In this document: one piece after another, positions 1 through 8,110 of the stretch
Numbering within the stretch: position 1 is the stretch's first letter
Layout of the letters: each line of letters opens with the position of its first letter
Assembly (NCBI GenBank): GCA_024763555.1
Contig: JANTFG010000005.1
Location: 1 to 32,084, forward strand
Length of the DNA: 32,084 nucleotides
Source: Thermoanaerobaculales bacterium
Lineage (GTDB): Bacteria > Acidobacteriota > Thermoanaerobaculia > Thermoanaerobaculales > Sulfomarinibacteraceae
Reading direction: 5' to 3'
Notes under the pieces: generated by a model
Told to the model about the DNA's origin: nothing
Databases searched by the model: none
Seen by the model: the letters and a program-made list of their open reading frames with translations, nothing else
Translations under genes and position numbers: made by a program

Positions 1-590
1 TTTTTGTGAATGGTGTCGATCTGCTGGATCTCGATCTCGACTCCTGGCGGCGCCGGATGGCCTTCGTTTCTCAACGTCCATTCCTGTTTTCCGAGACCAT
101 CCGTTCGAATGTCCTCATGGCCGAGAGCCTTGATCCGGATCGTCTGGAAAGGGTTGTGGAGAAGGCAGCTCTCAGAGAGGATCTCGAGGCGCTTCCCGAT
201 GGACTGGATACCGTGGTGGGGGAGCGAGGCATAAGTCTCTCCGGCGGTCAGCGCCAGAGGGTTGCTCTGGCGCGGGCCCTGTACCGGGGTGCCTGCTTCC
301 TGATACTGGACGATGTGCTGTCGGCAGTCGATCACTCCACGGAACAACGCCTGGTCGATACTCTGCTCTCCCTCCAGGAATCAGAGCTGAGACCGACAGT
401 CCTGATGACTTCCCATCGCCTCTCGGTTCTTCAGCGGGCCTCACGGGTGCTGGTACTCGAGGAGGGAAGGTCGGTCGCGCTGGCGCCCCACAGGGAACTC
501 ATCGAGACCGTGGCAAGCTATCGCTCGGCCTGGGAACTGCAGCAGGAGCGACCTCACGCCCTTGCGGGACCGGCAGGGAGGAAGCTGTGA
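1..590 (+). CDS. ABC transporter ATP-binding subunit, C-terminal part (5' end outside window)
   Basis: Signature ISLSGGQRQRVALARAL, Walker B-like CFLILDDVLSAVD, H-loop TSHRLSVL; frame open at left edge. Confidence 0.93.
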   Translation, partial: FVNGVDLLDLDLDSWRRRMAFVSQRPFLFSETIRSNVLMAESLDPDRLERVVEKAALREDLEALPDGLDTVVGERGISLSGGQRQRVALARALYRGACFLILDDVLSAVDHSTEQRLVDTLLSLQESELRPTVLMTSHRLSVLQRASRVLVLEEGRSVALAPHRELIETVASYRSAWELQQERPHALAGPAGRKL

Positions 591-2341
591 GAAAGCGGAG
601 TGATCTCAATGCGCTGCGCAGGCTCTGGCCCCTGATGCGGAGAGATTCCTGGGCCTTTGTGCTGGCCCTCATCCTGACCCCCATGGCGGCGGCCCTGAAT
701 CTGGCTCAGCCATATCTCGTCAAGAGGATCATCGACGAGCACGTGACGCCGGGCCTCATTGAAGGACTGAGTACCCTGGCACTCGTCTACCTGGCGACTC
801 TGGTCGGCGCCTACATCGTTGAGGGGATCTATGTGCTGGCAATGGCGTGGGCGGGCCAGCGGACGATCATCAGGCTGAGGGCCGAGGTTTATCAGAGACT
901 GCTTTCGCTTCCCCGATCCTTCCTTGAATCGCAGCCCGCAGGCCGTTTCATGACGCGGTCGACTTCGGATGTTGATGCCCTGGGAGAGGCATTCTCAATG
1001 GGCCTCATTGCGATCATTCTGGATCTTCTCATGATCGGTGGAACATTGATGGCGATGTTCTGGCTGGATTTCCGGATGACCCTGGTGCTCCTGCTGTTTT
1101 CCCCGATCCTTCTTGGTCTGCTCAACTTCATGCGGAAAAAGCTCCGTCGCCTCTACCTGGAGATCCGGGAAGCCCTCGCTGCAGTCAATGCCTTTCTCTC
1201 CGAGCGGGTTGACGGGGTTGAGACCCTCCAGCTTTTCAATGCCGAAGAAGAGGCGGCCGGGCGTTTCGAGGGGCTCAACAGACACTTCCGGAATGCGACG
1301 ACGACCTCCAATATCTATGATGCCGTGATCTATGCGGCTGTAGACGGCGCCTCGGCGATTTCGGTGGCCCTGATGCTCTGGTACGGCGCCGGCTTCCTGG
1401 CGCCGCTGGGTCTGGCGCCGAAAGAAGCGATTTCCGCGGGACTTCTCCTGGCATTTCTGCAGTACCTCAATCGTCTTTTCAAGCCTCTGCGCGAATTGTC
1501 GGCCAAGATTGCCATGATCCAGAGGGGCAGTGCGGCCCTGGAGAAGATCTTCGATCTCCTGGACCACGAGGGGGTTGACCTTGAGAGGGGAGAGGCTCTG
1601 AGCGGTATCGAGGGAAACATCGTCATGAAGGATGTGTTTTTCAGGTATCGGAAGGAAGGCCCCGACATCCTCAAAGGAATCAATCTGCAGATCCGGCCCA
1701 AGGAAACGGTGGCCCTGGTTGGCAGTACGGGCTCCGGCAAGACCACGCTGACGCGCCTTTTGGACGGCTCCTATTCGGGTTATCGGGGGTCGATTCGAGT
1801 CGATGGCCATGAATTGAGGGAGTTGGCACTCCGGGGCCTCAGGAGCGGAATTTCGGGTGTGCACCAGGATCCCCAGCTCTTCAGCGAGTCACTGGACTTC
1901 AATCTGCGCCTGGATCATCCGGAGATTTCGGAAGACCGGAGAGATCAGGCGGCTGCACTCGTGCATGCGGACGGCATTGCCGCCACCCTGGGATGGGAGT
2001 CCGTCCTGAGAGAACGGGGACACGATGTCTCGGTCGGTGAAGCCCAGCTTCTCAGCCTCTGCCGGGCAATGGCTCATTTCGGAGAGCTGATCATCCTCGA
2101 CGAGGCGACGGCCAGTATTGACTCGATGACGGAAAAGCTGATCCAGGATGCACTGGAGAAGGTCTTCAGCCGCAGAACGGTCATTGTCATTGCTCATCGA
2201 CTGTCGACGGTTCGGAAGGCTGATAGGATAGCCGTCATGGAAGGGGGCATGATTGTCGAATTCGGTGATCATCAGAGTCTGGCGGAGGCCGGCGGGGTCT
2301 ACGCGGCGATGCTCCGTTCCGGGGAGGAACTCCTGACGTGA
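587..2341 (+). CDS. ABC transporter, fused transmembrane and ATP-binding domains (exporter, heterodimer partner)
   Basis: Six-TM-type N-terminus, Walker A ALVGSTGSGKTT, Walker B ELIILDEATASIDS, H-loop IVIAHRLSTV; GTGA 4-nt overlap with the upstream gene. Confidence 0.95.
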   Translation: MRKRSDLNALRRLWPLMRRDSWAFVLALILTPMAAALNLAQPYLVKRIIDEHVTPGLIEGLSTLALVYLATLVGAYIVEGIYVLAMAWAGQRTIIRLRAEVYQRLLSLPRSFLESQPAGRFMTRSTSDVDALGEAFSMGLIAIILDLLMIGGTLMAMFWLDFRMTLVLLLFSPILLGLLNFMRKKLRRLYLEIREALAAVNAFLSERVDGVETLQLFNAEEEAAGRFEGLNRHFRNATTTSNIYDAVIYAAVDGASAISVALMLWYGAGFLAPLGLAPKEAISAGLLLAFLQYLNRLFKPLRELSAKIAMIQRGSAALEKIFDLLDHEGVDLERGEALSGIEGNIVMKDVFFRYRKEGPDILKGINLQIRPKETVALVGSTGSGKTTLTRLLDGSYSGYRGSIRVDGHELRELALRGLRSGISGVHQDPQLFSESLDFNLRLDHPEISEDRRDQAAALVHADGIAATLGWESVLRERGHDVSVGEAQLLSLCRAMAHFGELIILDEATASIDSMTEKLIQDALEKVFSRRTVIVIAHRLSTVRKADRIAVMEGGMIVEFGDHQSLAEAGGVYAAMLRSGEELLT

Positions 2342-3852
2342 AGAAAATCCTCCCGGCACTGTGTCTCTGCCTCTGTGCCGCCATGGTTGCGGCCGGGGAG
2401 AATCCCGCCGGTCCCCGACCCTGGGAGTACTGGAAAGACCCCGGTGTTCTTTCGAGGATTCCTGATGGTCTCCATACGCTGTTCCGCTCCAGTCATGCCC
2501 CGGGATGGGCGCCCTTCGATCGGAGTTCGGAGGGTGATCCACGTTTTCTGAAAATTGTCGATGGAGAAGCGGTGATCTTCGAGGCTGAAGGCGTCGGAAT
2601 TCTCAGTCGAATCTGGATGACCCAGGGTGAGGGCAGAGCCGAGGCCATCGATGAGCAGATTCGCCTGAGAATCCGGATCAACGGGGAAGCCGAGCCGCTG
2701 ATTGATGTCGCTGCGGCGGCTTTCTTTTCCGGGGTCTCGCGGGAGGCTGTGCCGATTCTCGTGCAGGACTATCGGGACCATGGCGGAGGGAATCTTTCCC
2801 GGTTGCCCATTTCTTTTCGCTCGGGTTGCCGAGTCTCGCTGGTCGGTGCGGAGAAAGCGAAGATCTGGTACCAGGTCAGCGGGATGGCCCTCAAGAAGGT
2901 GCCTGCGGACTCCGATGGGTCCCGGGAAAAGGACGCCAGGAAACTCTTCAGTCGCTTCAGGTATGCCGGCCGCGATCCCTGGCCTATAAGAGATGATGAG
3001 ACCCGCCACGATTCCATCCGCCTGGAAATGGGCCTCCCTCTGGAAGTTCTCAGGCTTGAGGGGAGTGGGCAGATCAATGCCCTGCTGCTCTTACTGCCGA
3101 GGGATCGCTGGCCCGACGTGGAACTCAGGATGGACTTTGACGGCCGGGAGACGGTGAATCTCGGCCTTCCCTGGTTCTTTGGAATCGGAGGCGCCGAGTG
3201 TCCGCCGCCCAACTCGCTCTTCATCGGTGGTGTGGACGGTATTCTCTACTGCTATTTTCCGATGCCCTTCCGCGAGCAGGCGAGGGTCTTTCTCAGTCTG
3301 AAATCCGGAGACCCGGTCGATGTGGAATACTCCGTCCGAAGCTCCCGCTCCTCTCCGCCGAAGGATGCGGGCAGCTTCGAGGCCAGGGCCATCGACAGTA
3401 CCGGTTTCAATACGGGCAGGAGTTCGGAGTTGCTTCGGCTGTCCGGTCGGGTTCGGCTGGCAGGCATTTTTCTTTCGGTTGGGGGAGTCGGAGGCGCCTG
3501 GGATTTTCTTGAGGGAGATGAGGAGTTCTTTATCGACGGGGAAAAGACCGCTTCCTGGCATGGGACGGGCGTTGAGGATTTCTTCGGGGGCGGCTTTTAT
3601 TTTCGGGGCGCCTCGGGCCTGCCGGAGCCCTTTCTCGGGCCTCTCAGCGGCTTGACCTGCGTGCATCCGAAAAGACCCGAGTCTGCGGCCATGTACCGAC
3701 TGATGCCGGCAGACGGACCCGTCGCCGGGCGTGAGATGGTACTGCGCTGGGAAGGTGGCTCCAGGGGCGATGTCGCGGTCCGCTGGCGTGGTGTCGCCTG
3801 GCTATATCGCAGACAGCAGGATAAAGGCGAGGACGCTGATCGCTCCCGTTGA
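2338..3852 (+). CDS. Secreted DUF2961-family protein (GH172-like)
   Basis: Signal peptide MKKILPALCLCLCAAMVAAG; motifs GILSRIWMT, FFSG and WHGTGVEDFFGGGFYF typical of DUF2961; GTG start overlapping the ABC stop. Confidence 0.8.
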   Translation: MKKILPALCLCLCAAMVAAGENPAGPRPWEYWKDPGVLSRIPDGLHTLFRSSHAPGWAPFDRSSEGDPRFLKIVDGEAVIFEAEGVGILSRIWMTQGEGRAEAIDEQIRLRIRINGEAEPLIDVAAAAFFSGVSREAVPILVQDYRDHGGGNLSRLPISFRSGCRVSLVGAEKAKIWYQVSGMALKKVPADSDGSREKDARKLFSRFRYAGRDPWPIRDDETRHDSIRLEMGLPLEVLRLEGSGQINALLLLLPRDRWPDVELRMDFDGRETVNLGLPWFFGIGGAECPPPNSLFIGGVDGILYCYFPMPFREQARVFLSLKSGDPVDVEYSVRSSRSSPPKDAGSFEARAIDSTGFNTGRSSELLRLSGRVRLAGIFLSVGGVGGAWDFLEGDEEFFIDGEKTASWHGTGVEDFFGGGFYFRGASGLPEPFLGPLSGLTCVHPKRPESAAMYRLMPADGPVAGREMVLRWEGGSRGDVAVRWRGVAWLYRRQQDKGEDADRSR

Positions 3853-5073
3853 AGCCAGCAGGATCAGGCTCAGTCGGCCGGCTGATTTCTCCCCGAATGA
3901 GTAGGCGTAGATCCCTTTCATGACGTTGTTCGAAGCGGCGGCGATGACAACGGCCAGCGCTGCGTGTGCAACTGAGAGACTGCCGCCGACGGTCTGGGTC
4001 AGTCCCATGATGAAGGGGTCGACATCCGAAGCGCCCATGATGACGGCCATCGCGGCGATTCCGGTCGAGCCGAAGTGCCTGGAGACCAGCCGCGTGACGA
4101 CCAGGACCACCGTGAAAATCGCTGCAAAACTCAGAGCCGAGCTGATATCCAGGGGGTTGTGTTCCTTCTCGTTATCAGGACTGTCTTCGCAGGAGTCCTC
4201 ATCCTGTTTTCGGTTCATCAGGGTGCCGATCAGGATGGCCAGGAGGCCCAGTGTCCAGAAGAGCAGGGTCAGCGGCCGGGCCAGGATCGGGGAAAAGATC
4301 AGGATCAGGATCCAGAGCCGGATATACATGGAGCCCGTGGCGGCAAGGATTGCGCCTGCGTAGTGTGGTGCGAGGCAAGTGTCCGCGTTTTTCGACTGTC
4401 GTGCCAGGGCGACGGTCGTGACCGTTGATGAGTAGGCGCCGCCGAGGAGACCCGCCAGCAGGAGTGCGCGTTTCTCCCCGAGGAATTTCTGGAGCAGATA
4501 GGAGGCGTAGGAAACCGCGCTGACTGCTGCAACGACCAGCCAGATCGTAAAGGGATTGAGCTTGAAGGTGGTGAAGTCCTGCCGGGGCACGACCGGGAGA
4601 ATGACAGCTGTCAGGAGCAGAAAGCGGAGGAGGGTCCGCAGCTCTTCTTTCGGGAGTCCGATTGCAAGGCTCTCGAGGCGCTTCTTCTCCTGGAGGAGGG
4701 TGACGGCGATGATCCCGGTGGCGGCCGCCAGCCAGTAGTAACCCTGGGCGATGACGCCGCCCAGGATGTAGGTGATGATCGCCGCAACCTCGGAGGTCAG
4801 GCCGGGCGCCGTATCCGATGTGGAGTGGTAGGAGGCAAAGAGGAGCAGTCCAAGGATCAGCAGTCCCGCGCAGAAGGGTAGGACCGTTTGGGGGAAAATT
4901 GTTGCCAGAAGAAAGCCCGAGAGGCCGATCAATGGATAGGTCCGGACGCCTCCGAAGATCGTCAATACCTGGGGGCGGCGTTCTTCTCGCTCGAAACCGA
5001 TCAGCAGGGATAGTCCCAGGCTCAGGCTGAAACCCAGGAGTTCGGGTGAGACTGAAACTCCAAACAACTCCAT
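3802..5073 (-). CDS. MgtC/SapB-DUF4010 family multi-pass membrane protein
   Basis: N-terminal LGLSLLIGFEREERRP...GGVRTYPLIGLSGF typical of MgtC, many hydrophobic segments, DUF4010-like C-terminus. Confidence 0.85.
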   Translation of the reverse strand: MELFGVSVSPELLGFSLSLGLSLLIGFEREERRPQVLTIFGGVRTYPLIGLSGFLLATIFPQTVLPFCAGLLILGLLLFASYHSTSDTAPGLTSEVAAIITYILGGVIAQGYYWLAAATGIIAVTLLQEKKRLESLAIGLPKEELRTLLRFLLLTAVILPVVPRQDFTTFKLNPFTIWLVVAAVSAVSYASYLLQKFLGEKRALLLAGLLGGAYSSTVTTVALARQSKNADTCLAPHYAGAILAATGSMYIRLWILILIFSPILARPLTLLFWTLGLLAILIGTLMNRKQDEDSCEDSPDNEKEHNPLDISSALSFAAIFTVVLVVTRLVSRHFGSTGIAAMAVIMGASDVDPFIMGLTQTVGGSLSVAHAALAVVIAAASNNVMKGIYAYSFGEKSAGRLSLILLASTGAISVLAFILLSAI

Positions 5074-5085
5074 TTCAGAAGGATA

Positions 5086-5931
5086 TCATTTTTTCCGATG
5101 AAGGTCGCCGATGACGGCCCGCAGCTCCCGCACGACACCTGGTGATCCGCAGAGAAGGTTGCCGGTTTCCAGTACCAGCGTGGGATCCTCGCCCTCTTTT
5201 CCCAGCATGTCGATCACGAGTCCGCCGAGTTCCCGGATCATCCCGATTCCCGCAGCGAGATCCCATGGCGCCAGTGAGAATTCGAAGAAGCCGTCGTAGA
5301 TTCCGGCGGCGGTGTAGGCGAGGTCCAGGGCAGCCGATCCCGTGCGCCGGATGGCCTTGGCGCGGAGGAAGGTCTCGCGGAAGATCTGGAGAAATTCATC
5401 CAGGTGTTCGTGGGCCTTGAAGGGGAAACCGGTTGCCAGCAGACTGCCCCTGAGACTCGGCCGGGGGTTCAGGGCGCAGGAGTTTCCATTCCAGGAGACG
5501 CCTTCGCCGCGGGAAAAGGAAAAGAGATCCTCTTTGATCGGGTCATAGATGACTCCGAAGTGGATCTCCTTTTCGTAGAGGATACCGATGGAGACGGCGA
5601 AATGGGCAATGCCGTGGACAAAATTCGTTGTTCCGTCCAGGGGGTCGATGATCCACGTCGGCTGATCGGGGGATTGTTTTTCCCATCCCCCCTCCTCGGC
5701 GAGAATGCTGTGTTCCGGGAATCGTCGGCCGATGGCCTCGATGATGGCCTGCTCCGAGGCCCGGTCCGCGACCGTGACATGGTCGTTTCGGGCCTTTTCC
5801 GTGACGTCGCCCTGGGCGAGGCTGCGAAAGTGGGGTCTGATCTGATCTGCGCCGAGTTTCGCGATCTCGATGATTTCGTCGAGAAAATCGCTGCGATGAT
5901 GAAATAACATGCTCCGACCCCCTGTTCTCAA
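5086..5931 (-). CDS. Inositol monophosphatase family protein
   Basis: WIIDPLDGTTNFVHGIAHFAVSIG and APWDLAAGIGMIRELGG motifs. Confidence 0.93.
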   Translation of the reverse strand: MRTGGRSMLFHHRSDFLDEIIEIAKLGADQIRPHFRSLAQGDVTEKARNDHVTVADRASEQAIIEAIGRRFPEHSILAEEGGWEKQSPDQPTWIIDPLDGTTNFVHGIAHFAVSIGILYEKEIHFGVIYDPIKEDLFSFSRGEGVSWNGNSCALNPRPSLRGSLLATGFPFKAHEHLDEFLQIFRETFLRAKAIRRTGSAALDLAYTAAGIYDGFFEFSLAPWDLAAGIGMIRELGGLVIDMLGKEGEDPTLVLETGNLLCGSPGVVRELRAVIGDLHRKK

Positions 5932-5942
5932 GCACGAGGAAG

Positions 5943-6197
5943 ATGTTCGTGATGAATCGAGAAAACCGTGCCTTCAAGGCTTCCCTCAGGACGATACTCG
6001 AAATTACCCTCGAGACCCTTCGTCATGATTCCGAGCTGAAGCTCTGCGAGGGCCTTCGACTGATCGAAGCGACCCGAAAATCCGTCGAGCGGAATACCCC
6101 CGATCATCTTGATGACTTTGATCGGAAGGTGTTGCCCAGGCTCCGACGAGCCCTGCAACTTCGTTTTGGTCTGCCCGACGAAGGAGAGGCCCAGTAG
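5943..6197 (+). CDS. Small helical hypothetical protein (84 aa)
   Basis: Predicted charged/amphipathic helical composition, open frame divergent from the IMPase gene, GGAAG upstream of an internal ATG. Confidence 0.55.
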   Translation: MFVMNRENRAFKASLRTILEITLETLRHDSELKLCEGLRLIEATRKSVERNTPDHLDDFDRKVLPRLRRALQLRFGLPDEGEAQ

Positions 6198-6234
6198 AAC
6201 GGAATCCGGGCTCTGAGCGGGAAACCCACGGACA

Positions 6235-6684
6235 TCAATCTGTCTTGAGATCCTGGAACTCGGGCAGGGCCCTCAACTCTTCCGGAGAGAGATTCCTGGC
6301 GATTTCAACGCTGACCTGATCGTCGTCGGCCAATGCGAAACCGTCGATGACGGCCGCCATCTGGGCGCCGACACCGGGCCGACAGTCGCTGAGGTCCAAA
6401 GTCACGGGCTTGAGCAGCTTCTCCGACCCATCGGCGCCTGTGACCCGTACCAGGATGGTCAGATGATTGAGTTTCTCGACCAGCTTGTTGGTCACCCTGA
6501 GATCAACGATCATCCTCGGTTCACCCGCCGCGTCGGTCGAGGGAATGACACCCGTCGGAGTAATCTCGTGTCCGTTTCGCATTCTGGCAAGATGCTGTTC
6601 GGGGGTCTCACGAGGCCCGCAGGCGGACGCAAGGACGATCAATAGAATGCTCGCAGAAAGTCTGAAAAAAATTCGGGAAGCCAT
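6235..6684 (-). CDS. Putative lipoprotein, hypothetical
   Basis: Start at MASRIFFRLSASILLIVLASAC with AGGAGG just upstream on the minus strand; lipobox-like VLASAC. The track ORF extends to 6708. Confidence 0.75.
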   Translation of the reverse strand: MASRIFFRLSASILLIVLASACGPRETPEQHLARMRNGHEITPTGVIPSTDAAGEPRMIVDLRVTNKLVEKLNHLTILVRVTGADGSEKLLKPVTLDLSDCRPGVGAQMAAVIDGFALADDDQVSVEIARNLSPEELRALPEFQDLKTD

Positions 6685-6848
6685 GCTTCCTCCTTTCAGA
6701 GGCATCATACACCCTGGTTCTGCAGAATTGTGAAGCGGCAGGTCGGAGAGGGATCGTTATCTGCCTCCCGAACGGGGCAGTAATTATTGCTTGCGCGAGC
6801 CCTCAGACGGCGGCGGCTCCGGCGAAGGAGATTTTTCCGTTTGACGAT

Positions 6849-7550
6849 TCAGCGCCCGGCGGCTCGATTCTCAGGGGGGGCCTCGGGCGCCGTGTCGCTG
6901 ATGGTGACGATAATCTCGGCACGAAAGACTTTTGGGCCCATCGCGTAGAGTTCACGAGGAAATTTCTTCTTCCAGGGTCCCGGCCCGGTCAGAGGGATCT
7001 GAAATCCTCTGCTCTTTCGTTCCGTATTGTCCGTGCCGAGAGCGCCCAGGAGTTTGTAGAGGGGATGATCCTCGACGGAAGTGGAGACGCCGGGACATTT
7101 GACCCGAATCGTTGTTTTGTCTTCGGGATGCCCCAGCGGGCCTTTGACAATCATCATCTTGTTCGACTTGTCCCACCGGATATCATCCAGGATGACGGGT
7201 TTCCAGAGTGTGGAAAAAATCTCCGGAGGAGCCGTGCAGGTACAGCCGGCGTTCCCTTTGCACCCATAACGGGTGATTTCGGCTTCTCCGACCTGCACCG
7301 AAGGAAATCCACCTTCGGAAGGGAAAGCGAGGCGGGTTTCGACCCGGCCGGCGCCCACTGGTTCCGAGAAGGCCCCTTCTTCCCAGCCGGGAATGTTGAC
7401 TTCCTCGACCTCAAAATTGATATCCATTCGGATCGTGAAAAGCTGATTTGCTTTGCCGGATACTTTGTCCCCGGCGAAGCCGGGTGTTCTGAGGGTCAGG
7501 AGGATGATGAGCAGCACCATCGAATTGAGATTGCGGTTCCTGCCTGTCAT
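6849..7550 (-). CDS. Secreted hypothetical protein
   Basis: Start at MTGRNRNLNSMVLLIILLTLRTPGFAG with AAAGGAGA upstream; signal peptide. The track ORF extends to 7574. Confidence 0.7.
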   Translation of the reverse strand: MTGRNRNLNSMVLLIILLTLRTPGFAGDKVSGKANQLFTIRMDINFEVEEVNIPGWEEGAFSEPVGAGRVETRLAFPSEGGFPSVQVGEAEITRYGCKGNAGCTCTAPPEIFSTLWKPVILDDIRWDKSNKMMIVKGPLGHPEDKTTIRVKCPGVSTSVEDHPLYKLLGALGTDNTERKSRGFQIPLTGPGPWKKKFPRELYAMGPKVFRAEIIVTISDTAPEAPPENRAAGR

Positions 7551-7595
7551 GAGTTTTCTCCTTTCAAATCTCAATCCCTACTTTAGCGTATCCGA

Positions 7596-7617
7596 AGCGC
7601 TTCCCGCGAGAAGCGCT
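7596..7617. other. 8-bp perfect stem hairpin AGCGCTTC-6 nt-GAAGCGCT
   Basis: Arms 7596-7603 and 7610-7617 are exact reverse complements, upstream of the 6849-7550 minus gene. Confidence 0.5.
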
Positions 7618-8110
7618 CATATTCTGTCGACGAAGCCAGGGACAACCGGCTACTCGGCAAGACGATTGTCTCCTGTGTGATGTGTTTTCGGGCGAGCGGC
7701 CCCGAATCCAGAGCCTTCAAGCAAAATTTGACCCCACCTCGTCATTTGCGAGATGACCCGAAAAATGAACCACGGATTGCACGGATTGAAGAAGAGGGAA
7801 AAAGGTGTGATGGGGGAGGGGGCTGGTCCCCTGAAATTCGGTGCGATGAAAGGTGAGAATCCCGAGCGTGTCGTTGTCCCGCCCTCGACCGCCGCCACGG
7901 TCCCGGTTCGCGGCCGGGGCCTCGATTGGCACCTTCGGCTAAGGACATCGCACCGCCCTCTTCGTCGAGTCGTGATGCAGTCCGTAAGCTACGTGGAATG
8001 GGGAGGCTGTCCCCAAACATCGAGAAACCCGCCCCCCGCGGAGACGGGGGGGGGTTGTTTGTTGGAGCGGCAGGGGCTTCCAGGCCGGCCACCGGTTCCT
8101 GCACTGCGTG

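Noticed and set aside
995-1864. 289-aa minus-strand ORF
   Set aside because: Antisense to the well-supported ABC transporter gene; His/Gln/Arg-rich shadow translation.
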